Below are positions 6,488 to 13,368 of a stretch of 16,215 nt of DNA, one piece after another. Where the stretch lies: positions 1 to 16,215 of the forward strand of contig CAAECY010000032.1 of NCBI GenBank assembly GCA_900754475.1, written 5' to 3'. The notes below the pieces were generated by a model that was given only the letters and a program-made list of their open reading frames with translations, did no database searches and was not told the origin of the DNA. The DNA comes from an uncultured Sutterella sp. GTDB taxonomy: Bacteria > Pseudomonadota > Gammaproteobacteria > Burkholderiales > Burkholderiaceae_F. The first letter of the stretch is position 1. Every line of letters starts with the position of its first letter. The translations under genes were made by a program, and so were the position numbers.

Positions 6488-7027
6488 ATGTCGCGTTTTA
6501 GTTCTCTTTATCAGGACACGATCGTCCCCGAACTCACCAAGAAGTTCGGCTACAAGACCGTCATGCAGGTTCCCCGCATCACCAAGATCACCCTCAACAT
6601 GGGTGTCGGTGAAGCCGTGAACGACAAGAAGCTCGTCGACAACGCCGTCGCCGACATGACCAAGATCGCCGGCCAGAAGCCCGTGATCACCCGCACCCGC
6701 AAGGCCATCGCGAACTTCAAGATTCGCGAAAACATGCCCATCGGCTGCATGGTCACGCTCCGCGGCGAACGCATGTACGACTTCCTTGACCGTCTCGTTA
6801 CGGTTGCCTTCCCCCGCGTTCGCGACTTCCGCGGCGTGTCGGGTCGCGCCTTCGACGGCCGCGGCAACTACAACATCGGCCTCAAGGAACAGATCATCTT
6901 CCCGGAAATCGAATACGACAAGATCGACGCTCTCCGCGGGATGAACATTTCGATTACCACGACGGCGAAGACCGACGAAGAAGCCAAGGCGCTTCTTGCC
7001 GGTTTCAACTTCCCGTTCCGCAACTAA
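6488..7027 (+). CDS. rplE: 50S ribosomal protein L5
   Basis: 179 residues, exactly the length in Escherichia coli. L5 binds 5S rRNA with L18 and touches S13 and P-site tRNA. Conserved parts include TKITLNMGVGEAVNDKK and FRGVSGRAFDGRGNYN. The frame also has an ATG at 6476 that overlaps the rplX stop, adding MRVT; 6488 was preferred because GAGGGTGA (6478-6485) then serves as its ribosome binding site and MSRF matches family N-termini. In Escherichia coli S8 represses at this start; I do not see an obvious S8 site here. Confidence 0.96.
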   Translation: MSRFSSLYQDTIVPELTKKFGYKTVMQVPRITKITLNMGVGEAVNDKKLVDNAVADMTKIAGQKPVITRTRKAIANFKIRENMPIGCMVTLRGERMYDFLDRLVTVAFPRVRDFRGVSGRAFDGRGNYNIGLKEQIIFPEIEYDKIDALRGMNISITTTAKTDEEAKALLAGFNFPFRN

Positions 7028-7040
7028 GGGTTGACGCAAA

Positions 7041-7346
7041 ATGGCAAAACTTGCTCTGATTAACCGCGAAGCCAAGCGCGCCGCTACGGTCGCCAAGTTC
7101 GCGGCCAAGCGCGCCGCCCTCAAGGCTATTATCAACGACGCTACCCGCTCGATGGAAGAGCGCCTGGAAGCCCGCGCCAAGCTGCAGGCTCTCCCGCGCG
7201 ACGCGAGCCCGGTCCGCCAGCGCAACCGCTGCGCCCTGACCGGTCGTCCCCGTGGCACGTTCCGCAAGTTCGGTCTGTGCCGCGGCATGATCCGTGATGC
7301 CGCCATGCGCGGTGACATTCCCGGCCTTGTCAAGGCCAGCTGGTAA
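7041..7346 (+). CDS. rpsN: 30S ribosomal protein S14 (zinc-independent form)
   Basis: 101 residues, the long C-minus form of S14 found in proteobacteria. Only two cysteines (C64 and C80) are present, so the CxxC-CxxC zinc ribbon of the short form is absent. The C-terminal half, RNRCALTGRPRGTFRKFGLCR, is diagnostic. S14 sits in the 30S head near S3, S10 and S19 and assembles late. It follows rplE by 13 bases with a weak AAGGG ribosome binding site. Confidence 0.98.
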   Translation: MAKLALINREAKRAATVAKFAAKRAALKAIINDATRSMEERLEARAKLQALPRDASPVRQRNRCALTGRPRGTFRKFGLCRGMIRDAAMRGDIPGLVKASW

Positions 7347-7363
7347 GCGAGGAGATTACAACA

Positions 7364-7759
7364 ATGAGTATGAGTGATCCGATCGCCGACATGCTGACCC
7401 GCATCCGCAACGGTCAGATCGTCGACAAGGCCGAAGTGGTCATGCCTTCCTCCAAGCTGAAGGTTGCGATCGCCAAGGTTCTGAAGGATGAAGGCTACAT
7501 CGATGACTTCGCTGTGGTCGCCGAAAACGGCAAGCCCGAACTTCGTGTTCAGCTCAAGTACTACGCCGGCCGCCCCGTGATCGAACGCCTCGAACGCGTT
7601 TCCCGTCCCGGCCTCCGTATCTACAAGAGCTCCGGCGCCATTCCCCAGGTGATGAACGGTCTCGGCATCGCGATCGTTTCCACCCCGAAGGGCGTGATGA
7701 CCGACCGCGCTGCCCGCGCTGCCGGCATCGGCGGTGAAGTTCTCTGCTACGTCGCCTAA
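7364..7759 (+). CDS. rpsH: 30S ribosomal protein S8
   Basis: 131 residues. S8 is a primary 16S rRNA binder of the central domain and, in Escherichia coli, the translational repressor of the spc operon. MSMSDPIADMLTRIRNGQ at the N-terminus and the C-terminal STPKGVMTDRAARAAGIGGE are diagnostic. The ATG at 7364 matches the usual MSMxDPIAD start; GAGGAG (7350-7355) precedes it. A second in-frame ATG at 7370 is possible but less likely. Confidence 0.98.
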   Translation: MSMSDPIADMLTRIRNGQIVDKAEVVMPSSKLKVAIAKVLKDEGYIDDFAVVAENGKPELRVQLKYYAGRPVIERLERVSRPGLRIYKSSGAIPQVMNGLGIAIVSTPKGVMTDRAARAAGIGGEVLCYVA

Positions 7760-7774
7760 GCCAAGGAGTGTGAA

Positions 7775-8308
7775 ATGAGCCGAATTGCTAAGATTCCCGT
7801 TTCCATCGCCAAGGGCGTGACGTACACGCTCACCGAGGAAAACATCTCCGTGAAGGGTCCCGTCGGCGAAGTGTCGATGCACATCCTTCCGAAGGTTGCG
7901 ATCAAGGAAGAAGACGGTCACCTCCACTTCTCCCAGCTTGATGAATCCCGTGAAGCCAACGCCAACGTCGGTACGATGCGTGCGCTCGTCGCCGACATGG
8001 TCAAGGGCTGCTCGGTCGGTTTCGAAAAGAAGCTCCAGCTCGTGGGCGTCGGCTACCGTGCCCAGGCTCAGGGCGACAAGCTCAACCTGTCGCTCGGTTT
8101 CTCCCACCCCGTCGTGCACCAGATGCCCGCCGGCGTGAAGGTTGAAACGCCCAGCCAGACCGAAATCGTGATCAAGGGTGCCGACAAGCAGAAGGTCGGT
8201 CAGACCGCTGCCGAAGTCCGCGCTTACCGTGCTCCCGAACCCTACAAGGGCAAGGGCGTCCGTTACGCCGACGAAGTCGTCATCATCAAGGAAACCAAGA
8301 AGAAGTAA
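7775..8308 (+). CDS. rplF: 50S ribosomal protein L6
   Basis: 177 residues, the same as in Escherichia coli. L6 has two similar domains and lies near the factor-binding site and sarcin-ricin loop of 50S. MSRIAKIPV at the start, KLQLVGVGYRAQ in the middle and RAPEPYKGKGVRYADE near the C-terminus are hallmarks. AAGGAG (7763-7768 region) precedes it. Confidence 0.98.
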   Translation: MSRIAKIPVSIAKGVTYTLTEENISVKGPVGEVSMHILPKVAIKEEDGHLHFSQLDESREANANVGTMRALVADMVKGCSVGFEKKLQLVGVGYRAQAQGDKLNLSLGFSHPVVHQMPAGVKVETPSQTEIVIKGADKQKVGQTAAEVRAYRAPEPYKGKGVRYADEVVIIKETKKK

Positions 8309-8323
8309 TCGGGGCGATTGAAG

Positions 8324-8692
8324 ATGATCAACAAGAAACAAAGCCGCTTGCGCCGCGCGCGTGCCACGCGTGCCCGCATTCTCTTGCAGAAGGTCGATCG
8401 CCTGACGGTCCATCGCACCAACCTGCACATTTACGCCAGCATCATTTCCGCGGACAACCGCCGCACCCTGGTTTCGGCCTCGACGCTCGAACCCGAAGTG
8501 CGCGCGCAGCTCGCGTCCGTCACGGGCCGCGGCGGCAACATTGCCGCTGCCAAGATCGTTGGTGCCCGTCTTGCCGAAAAGGCGAAGGCCGCCGGTATCG
8601 AAACCTGCGCCTTTGACCGTTCCGGCTACCGTTACCATGGCCGTGTCGCCGCGCTCGCTGAAGCCGCGCGCGAAGCCGGCCTCAAGTTCTAA
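8324..8692 (+). CDS. rplR: 50S ribosomal protein L18
   Basis: 122 residues. L18 binds 5S rRNA with L5 and anchors it to 23S rRNA in the central protuberance. Conserved segments are RLTVHRTNLHIYAS and FDRSGYRYHGRVAALAEAAREAGLKF at the C-terminus. The ATG at 8324 was chosen over an in-frame TTG at 8318 because MINKKQSRLRRA matches the family start. Its ribosome binding site is poor (GGGG at 8311-8314). Confidence 0.97.
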   Translation: MINKKQSRLRRARATRARILLQKVDRLTVHRTNLHIYASIISADNRRTLVSASTLEPEVRAQLASVTGRGGNIAAAKIVGARLAEKAKAAGIETCAFDRSGYRYHGRVAALAEAAREAGLKF

Positions 8693-8703
8693 GGCAGGAG
8701 CTC

Positions 8704-9225
8704 ATGGCTAAGGTTCAAGCTAAAAACGCTGTGGTCGACGAACAGGACGAAGGCCTGCGTGAAAAGATGATCGCGGTCAACCGCGTCACCAAGGTTGTTA
8801 AGGGTGGTCGCATCCTCGCGTTCGCCGCTCTTACGGTTGTCGGCGACGGCGACGGTTCGGTCGGTATGGGTACGGGCAAGTCCCGCGAAGTGCCGCAGTC
8901 CGTCTCCAAGGCGATGGAACGTGCCCGTCACACGATGAAGCGCGTCCCGCTCAAGAACGGCACGATTCATCACGCCGTCGAAGGTCGTCACGGCGCTTCC
9001 CGCGTCATCATGATGCCCGCCCCCGAAGGCACCGGCGTGATCGCCGGCGGCCCGATGCGCGCCGTTTGCGATGCCGTCGGCATCCGCAACGTCGTTGCCA
9101 AGGCTTACGGTTCCACGAACCCCTACAACCTGGTTCGTGCCACTCTGAAGGCTCTCGACAATCTGCGCAGCCCGGCGGAAATCGCCGCCAAGCGCGGTAA
9201 GACCGTCGAAGAGCTCCTCGGCTAA
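8704..9225 (+). CDS. rpsE: 30S ribosomal protein S5
   Basis: 173 residues. S5 acts in decoding accuracy and lines the mRNA entry with S3 and S4. The double-stranded RNA-binding N domain contains VTKVVKGGRILAFAAL, the loop where spectinomycin resistance changes map, and the wild-type KGGR is present. The C-terminal part includes GTGVIAGGPMRAV and AYGSTNPYNLVRAT. CAGGAG lies just before the start. Confidence 0.98.
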   Translation: MAKVQAKNAVVDEQDEGLREKMIAVNRVTKVVKGGRILAFAALTVVGDGDGSVGMGTGKSREVPQSVSKAMERARHTMKRVPLKNGTIHHAVEGRHGASRVIMMPAPEGTGVIAGGPMRAVCDAVGIRNVVAKAYGSTNPYNLVRATLKALDNLRSPAEIAAKRGKTVEELLG

Positions 9226-9240
9226 TCAGGAGACCAAGAC

Positions 9241-9423
9241 ATGTCCGAAAAGAAGACCGTTAAGGTTACTCTGGTTAAGAGCCCCATCGGTACGAAGGCG
9301 GATCACCGTGCCACGCTCGCTGGCCTGGGCTTGAAGAAGCTCAACCAGTCGCGCGTTCTCGAAGATACGCCCGCCGTGCGCGGCATGATCAACAAGGTTG
9401 CGTACCTCGTGCGCGCCGAATGA
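9241..9423 (+). CDS. rpmD: 50S ribosomal protein L30
   Basis: 60 residues, a normal size for bacterial L30. KSPIGTKADHRATLAGLGLKKLN and the end of the protein (IRGMINKV-like RGMINKVAYLVRAE) are diagnostic. CAGGAG precedes the start. L30 is absent from some bacterial groups, so its presence here is a useful lineage marker. The stop overlaps an alternative ATG for rplO. Confidence 0.97.
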   Translation: MSEKKTVKVTLVKSPIGTKADHRATLAGLGLKKLNQSRVLEDTPAVRGMINKVAYLVRAE

Positions 9424-9440
9424 TCGGAAAGGATTCGAAA

Positions 9441-9875
9441 ATGCGTTTGAATACGATCAAGCCCGCTGAGGGCTCGAAGCACGCCCGTCATCGCGTCGGG
9501 CGCGGCGTCGGCAGCGGCTGGGGCAAGACCGCCGGTCGCGGCCACAAGGGTCAGAAGTCCCGTGCTGGCGGCTTCCACAAGGTTGGTTTCGAAGGCGGCC
9601 AGATGCCGATGTATCGCCGCCTCCCGAAGCGCGGCTTCACGTCGCTTACCCGCAAGTTCTGCGAGGTGGTGCGTCTGTCCGACTTGGAACGTCTGGGCGT
9701 TGAAGAAATCGATCTCGCCGTCCTCAAGGACGCCGGCGTCGTTTCCGCTCTCGCTCAGAACGCCCGCGTGATCCTCTCGGGTAGCATCACCCGCAAGGTC
9801 ACCGTGCGTGGTCTCGGCGTCACCAAGGGTGCCCGCGCTGCCATCGAAGCGGCCGGCGGCGCCATTGCTGACTAA
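9441..9875 (+). CDS. rplO: 50S ribosomal protein L15
   Basis: 144 residues, equal to the Escherichia coli protein. L15 is a late-assembly 50S protein with a long Gly/Arg-rich N-terminal extension (about residues 15-45, including HRVGRGVGSGWGKTAGRGHK) that runs through 23S rRNA. An ATG at 9420 overlaps the rpmD stop in the same frame, but the ATG at 9441 matches the family start MRLNTIKPAEGSK and has GGAAAGGA (9426-9433) before it. Confidence 0.97.
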   Translation: MRLNTIKPAEGSKHARHRVGRGVGSGWGKTAGRGHKGQKSRAGGFHKVGFEGGQMPMYRRLPKRGFTSLTRKFCEVVRLSDLERLGVEEIDLAVLKDAGVVSALAQNARVILSGSITRKVTVRGLGVTKGARAAIEAAGGAIAD

Positions 9876-9904
9876 GACTCAAAGCTTCTAAAGAGGACAC
9901 CGAC

Positions 9905-11233
9905 GTGGCGACCAGCCCCAGCACCAAGCAACAGCAGTCGGGCCTCAGCAAGTACGGCGACCTTAAGGGTCGCCTGATCTTCCTGGCGCTTGCGCTCGTT
10001 GTCTACCGTATCGGCGCTCATGTGCCGGTCCCGGGTATTGACCCCGACATGCTCAACCAGCTGTTCAATCAGCAGCAGGGCGGCATTCTCGGGCTGTTCA
10101 ACATGTTCTCCGGTGGCGCTCTCTCGCGCTTCTCGGTGTTCGCGCTCGGCATCATGCCGTACATCTCTGCATCGATCATCATGCAGATGCTGTCCTACGT
10201 GCTGCCGTCGCTTGAAGCGTTGCGTAAAGAAGGCGAATCCGGACGCCGCAAGATCACCCAGTACACCCGTTACGGGACTCTGGCACTTGGTATCTTCCAG
10301 GGGTTCGGGATCGCCGTCGCCCTCGAGAGCCAGGCTGGCCTCGTTCTTGATCCCGGAATGCTCTTCCGCATCACGACGACGGTCTCCCTGCTCACGGGGA
10401 CGATGTTCCTCATGTGGCTCGGTGAACAGATCACCGAGCGTGGCTTGGGCAACGGTATCTCGATCATCATCTTCGCCGGTATCGTGGCCGGTCTCCCGAA
10501 CGGGGCCTCTGGTCTCTTCCAGCTGGTTTCGACGGGTGCCATCAGCCCCCTGGCGGCGATCTTCGTGATCGCGATCGTGCTCGCCGTTACCGCTTTCGTC
10601 GTCTTCGTCGAACGCGGTCAGCGTCGAATCACCGTCAACTATGCCAAGCGTCAGATCGGCAATCGAATCTACGGCGGCCAGAGCTCGTATCTGCCGCTCA
10701 AGATGAACATGTCGGGTGTTATTCCCCCGATCTTTGCTTCGTCGCTGATTCTCTTCCCGGCGACCCTTGCGGGTTGGTTCACGAGCGGGGACTCCACCCG
10801 CTGGATCCGTGACCTTGCCGCTTCGCTCTCTCCGGGGCAGCCGCTCTACACGCTCCTTTACGCCGCGCTCATCGTTTTCTTTGCCTACTTCTACACGGCG
10901 TTGGTCTTCAACCCGAAGGAAACGGCGGAGAATCTGAAGAAGAGTGGTGCTTTCATCCCGGGCATCCGTCCGGGTGAGCAAACGGCCCGCTACATCGACC
11001 GGGTGCTTCTGCGCCTCACGCTCGGCGGTGCCGCCTATCTGGTGTTCGTGTGCCTCGTGCCTGAATTCCTGAACCTTCGTTTCAACGTGCCGTTCTACTT
11101 CGGCGGCACCTCGCTGCTCATCGTGGTGGTGGTGACGATGGACTTCATGAGCCAGGTTCAGGCGTACATGATGACGCACCAGTATGAAAGTTTGCTGCGG
11201 AAGACCAACTTCCGCGGCCTGGGTCAGAAGTAA
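9905..11233 (+). CDS. secY: Protein translocase subunit SecY
   Basis: 442 residues, ten predicted membrane segments at roughly 22-40, 74-98, 118-140, 155-173, 184-200, 214-235, 270-291, 313-336, 370-386 and 396-414. SecY forms the inner-membrane channel with SecE and SecG for SecA-driven export and co-translational insertion. The plug and second-helix region GGILGLFNMFSGGALSRFSVFALGI and the cytoplasmic loop IRPGEQTARYID (354-365), which contacts SecA and ribosomes, are present. The start is a GTG preceded by AGAGGAC (9891-9897); the lower-efficiency GTG may limit SecY. It is the last gene of the spc unit. Confidence 0.98.
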   Translation: MATSPSTKQQQSGLSKYGDLKGRLIFLALALVVYRIGAHVPVPGIDPDMLNQLFNQQQGGILGLFNMFSGGALSRFSVFALGIMPYISASIIMQMLSYVLPSLEALRKEGESGRRKITQYTRYGTLALGIFQGFGIAVALESQAGLVLDPGMLFRITTTVSLLTGTMFLMWLGEQITERGLGNGISIIIFAGIVAGLPNGASGLFQLVSTGAISPLAAIFVIAIVLAVTAFVVFVERGQRRITVNYAKRQIGNRIYGGQSSYLPLKMNMSGVIPPIFASSLILFPATLAGWFTSGDSTRWIRDLAASLSPGQPLYTLLYAALIVFFAYFYTALVFNPKETAENLKKSGAFIPGIRPGEQTARYIDRVLLRLTLGGAAYLVFVCLVPEFLNLRFNVPFYFGGTSLLIVVVVTMDFMSQVQAYMMTHQYESLLRKTNFRGLGQK

Positions 11234-11257
11234 TTCCGACCCATCGTTAAAAACCCG

Positions 11258-11355
11258 ATGCCCTGTTCCGGCCCGACCGGCCGGAACGGCATGGCGGGAT
11301 TCCAGGCGGGCGTCCTTCCTTCGGGAATGGCGCCCGATGGTTACCCGAAATCCCG
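11258..11355 (+). ncRNA. Structured 3' region of the spc unit, between secY and the rpmJ promoter
   Basis: Hairpin A: GTTCCGGCC (11265-11273) with GGCCGGAAC (11279-11287), extended past a 2-base bulge by ATGCC (11258-11262) with GGCAT (11288-11292). Hairpin B: CGGGATT (11295-11301) with AATCCCG (11349-11355) enclosing CGGGCG (11307-11312) with CGCCCG (11331-11336), and an apical TTCC-TTCG-GGAA (11316-11327) that makes a UUCG-type tetraloop. Neither has a T run, so they are not classical terminators. They lie upstream of the rpmJ promoter and would be the 3' end of the secY message; a role in RNA stability, processing or weak termination is inferred. Confidence 0.5.
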
Positions 11356-11392
11356 AGCCGAAACATCAGGATGCACTACGTCCCGTTTCGAG

Positions 11393-11421
11393 TTGCAGGG
11401 AACAGAAATTTCGATTAGTAT
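11393..11421 (+). promoter_or_regulatory. Candidate rpmJ (alpha) promoter
   Basis: TTGCAG (11393-11398), a 17-base spacer and TAGTAT (11416-11421) make a good sigma70-type promoter with a start expected near 11428, leaving a leader of about 50 bases before rpmJ. Its -35 shares the GTTGCA core with the rplC and rplN promoters. Confidence 0.65.
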
Positions 11422-11452
11422 TCTGCGTTTCTGCCATGTGGGCATTGTTATC

Positions 11453-11468
11453 CGTGCACTCGTGCACG
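11453..11468 (+). promoter_or_regulatory. Palindrome just upstream of the rpmJ ribosome binding site
   Basis: CGTGCAC-TC-GTGCACG is a perfect 7-bp inverted repeat, also readable as a direct repeat of CGTGCAC. It ends two bases before GGAGA (11470-11474), the ribosome binding site of rpmJ. In RNA it would fold as a 6-bp stem with a 4-base loop. It could modulate translation of the alpha unit; this is inference. Confidence 0.5.
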
Positions 11469-11479
11469 TGGAGATGAGA

Positions 11480-11593
11480 ATGAAGGTTAACGCTTCGGTC
11501 AAAAAGATGTGCCGCAAGTGCAAGATCATCAAGCGCAAGGGCGTTGTTCGTGTGATCTGCGCCGACCCGCGTCACAAGCAGCGTCAAGGCTAA
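11480..11593 (+). CDS. rpmJ: 50S ribosomal protein L36 (zinc-binding form)
   Basis: 37 residues, the usual minimal length. The zinc ribbon ligands C11, C14, C27 and H32 are all present (CRKC then CADPRH), so this is the zinc-containing C+ paralogue. L36 stabilises 23S rRNA near the base of the L7/L12 stalk. The frame stays open upstream, but the upstream part has no family resemblance, and GGAGA (11470-11474) fits an ATG at 11480. It heads the alpha cluster; infA, usual at this place in other betaproteobacteria, is missing. Confidence 0.96.
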   Translation: MKVNASVKKMCRKCKIIKRKGVVRVICADPRHKQRQG

Positions 11594-11605
11594 AGAGGTA
11601 ACAGA

Positions 11606-11971
<366 letters not shown>

Positions 11972-11983
11972 TAAAGGATTACT

Positions 11984-12391
11984 ATGGCTGGCAACAATTC
12001 CAAGCAGGCTGCTGGGCAGCGTGCTCGTAAGAAGGTCAAGAAGGTTGTGACGGAAGGCATCGCCCACGTCCACGCTTCCTTCAACAACACGATCATCACG
12101 ATCACCGACCGCCAGGGCAACGCGATCGCCGCGTCCTCGTCCGGCGCTCAGGGCTTCAAGGGCTCCCGCAAGTCCACGCCGTTCGCCGCTCAGGTTGCGG
12201 CCGACGTCGCCGGTAAGGCCGCTCTTGAATACGGTCTCAAGAACGTCGAAGTTCGCATTTGGGGTCCCGGTCCCGGCCGCGAATCGTCCGTGCGCGCCCT
12301 TAACGCGCTCGGCATCCGCGTGACGTCGATCCAGGACGTGACGCCGATCCCGCACAACGGCGTTCGCCCCTCCAAGCGTCGTCGCGTCTAA
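11984..12391 (+). CDS. rpsK: 30S ribosomal protein S11
   Basis: 135 residues. S11 is a platform protein next to the E site and mRNA exit. The core HVHASFNNTIITITDRQGN, the GPGPGRESSVRAL loop and the basic C-terminal tail (NGVRPSKRRRV) are typical. It follows rpsM by 12 bases with AAAGGA. One hundred non-coding bases separate it from rpsD, more than elsewhere in the unit. Confidence 0.98.
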   Translation: MAGNNSKQAAGQRARKKVKKVVTEGIAHVHASFNNTIITITDRQGNAIAASSSGAQGFKGSRKSTPFAAQVAADVAGKAALEYGLKNVEVRIWGPGPGRESSVRALNALGIRVTSIQDVTPIPHNGVRPSKRRRV

Positions 12392-12421
12392 TCACTGATT
12401 GATTTTCTGTTGTATCCCCGT

Positions 12422-12470
12422 GTCCACCTGCAAACTGAGGCACGTGGACTGAATGTAGGGATTACCTACA
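12422..12470 (+). promoter_or_regulatory. Paired hairpins in the rpsK-rpsD gap
   Basis: GTCCAC (12422-12427) pairs with GTGGAC (12444-12449), and TGTAGG (12454-12459) pairs with CCTACA (12465-12470) just before the AGAGG ribosome binding site of rpsD (12478-12482). ATCCC (12414-12418) could instead pair with GGGAT (12458-12462) and break the second hairpin. No convincing promoter or T run is present. Because S4, the product of rpsD, is the known alpha-operon regulator in other bacteria, an S4 site is a reasonable guess. Confidence 0.4.
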
Positions 12471-12491
12471 GGATAAAAGAGGCATTTTTAA

Positions 12492-13118
12492 ATGGCACGA
12501 TATCTCGGTCCTAAGCTCAAGCTTTCGCGCCGCGAAGGCATTGATCTTAATTTGAAGAGCGCCCGTCGTTCGTTTGATTCCAAGGTCAAGGACGTCGGTT
12601 CCAAGCCGGGCCAGCACGGTAAGATTTCCGGAGCCCGCATGTCCGACTACGGTAACCAGATGCGTGAAACGCAGAAGGCCAAGCGTATGTACGGTGTGCT
12701 CGAACGTCAGTTCCGCCGCTACTTCGCGGAAGCCTCGCGTCTGCGCGGCAACACCGGCGAAAAGCTGTTCCAGCTCCTTGAAAGCCGTCTTGACAACGTC
12801 GTTTACCGCATGGGCTTCGGCTCCACGCGCGCCGAAGCGCGTCAGCTGGTCAGCCACGGCGCCATCCTCGTGAACGGCAAGAAGGTGAACATTCCTTCTT
12901 ACAACGTCAAGGCCGGCGACGTCATCTCCGTTCGTGAAAAGGCCCAGAAGCAGGCCCGCATCGCCGAGGCTCTCGACCTCGCGCAGCAGAACGGCTTCCC
13001 GGCCTGGGTTAGCGTCGAACCGAAGAAGTTCGAAGGTACCTTCAAGAACGTTCCGGCCCGCGACGAAGTCGCTCCGGAAATCAACGAAGCCCTCATCATC
13101 GAACGCTACTCCCGCTAA
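12492..13118 (+). CDS. rpsD: 30S ribosomal protein S4
   Basis: 208 residues, against 206 in Escherichia coli. S4 nucleates 30S assembly, helps decoding accuracy with S5, and in several bacteria represses its own operon. The N-terminus MARYLGPKLKLSRREG lacks the zinc cysteines of the C+ form. The S4 RNA-binding domain spans about residues 97-157 (RLDNVVYRMGFGSTRAEARQ through VISVREKAQ). The end, NEALIIERYSR, is typical. AGAGG (12478-12482) precedes the start. Confidence 0.98.
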   Translation: MARYLGPKLKLSRREGIDLNLKSARRSFDSKVKDVGSKPGQHGKISGARMSDYGNQMRETQKAKRMYGVLERQFRRYFAEASRLRGNTGEKLFQLLESRLDNVVYRMGFGSTRAEARQLVSHGAILVNGKKVNIPSYNVKAGDVISVREKAQKQARIAEALDLAQQNGFPAWVSVEPKKFEGTFKNVPARDEVAPEINEALIIERYSR

Positions 13119-13183
13119 TTGTCCCGACGGCTCTCGTTCCGCACCGTGTAGTGCGCAGTGCGGAACGATCCGTCTCAGACAAT
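13118..13183 (+). promoter_or_regulatory. Long interrupted hairpin straight after rpsD
   Basis: Three nested stems are seen: ATTGTC (13118-13123) with GACAAT (13178-13183), GACGG (13126-13130) with CCGTC (13170-13174), and CGTTCCGCA (13135-13143) with TGCGGAACG (13159-13167). The first arm begins with the last base of the rpsD stop codon. It could protect the 3' end of the rpsD message or be a protein-binding site; it lacks a T run and is followed by a proper terminator. Confidence 0.55.
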
Positions 13184-13194
13184 GTCCACAGGCA

Positions 13195-13227
13195 AAAAAC
13201 GCGGTCTCCTCCGGAGTCCGCGTTTTT
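13195..13227 (+). terminator. Intrinsic terminator after rpsD
   Basis: AAAAACGCGG (13195-13204) pairs with CCGCGTTTTT (13218-13227), and the loop holds a further CTCC/GGAG pairing (13206-13209 with 13213-13216). The symmetrical A and T tracts would let it act in both directions. It divides rpsD from rpoA, which are normally cotranscribed. The T tract is only five long, so read-through is possible. Confidence 0.8.
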
Positions 13228-13243
13228 GTCCCTTACGGCGTTG

Positions 13244-13315
13244 GCATTCGCGAGGCGCTTTCTCCTGAGGCCCCTCCCGAATGCATTACAATGCAGGCGG
13301 CCGTCCGTCTGGCCG
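13244..13315 (+). promoter_or_regulatory. Candidate rpoA promoter region with inverted repeats
   Basis: TACAAT (13287-13292) is a strong -10, identical to that of rplC, but no good -35 is seen 16-18 bases upstream. The -10 lies within a TGCAT-TACA-ATGCA palindrome (13282-13295). A wider inverted repeat, GCATTCG (13244-13250) with CGAATGC (13278-13284), spans the upstream part. A hairpin CGGCC (13298-13302) with GGCCG (13311-13315) falls in the leader. The weak -35 suggests an activator or simply a weak promoter. Confidence 0.4.
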
Positions 13316-13368
13316 GTCCAATCCCGCCTTATCGGCGTAACGAACCGAGGGCAAGCAGGAATATCACC

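Noticed and set aside
6470..6500. S8 repressor site at the rplX-rplE junction, as in Escherichia coli
   Set aside because: I could not draw a helix with the conserved S8 internal-loop features around this start.
6350..8638. Very long open frame on the minus strand (762 codons), and similar ones at 3150-4424, 9872-11179 and 13096-14310
   Set aside because: They are antisense to certain ribosomal-protein, secY and rpoA genes, have low-complexity His/Asp/Gly/Leu-rich translations, and arise from the GC-rich codon bias of the true genes.
11258..11479. In-frame upstream extension of rpmJ that might be a fused or novel small protein
   Set aside because: L36 is about 37 residues, the ribosome binding site is at 11470-11474, and the extension covers hairpins and a promoter with no recognisable protein sequence.
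12934..13368. N-terminal extension of the rpoA frame into rpsD
   Set aside because: It crosses a terminator and overlaps rpsD; the alpha subunit starts at 13369 with a family-like N-terminus and ribosome binding site.
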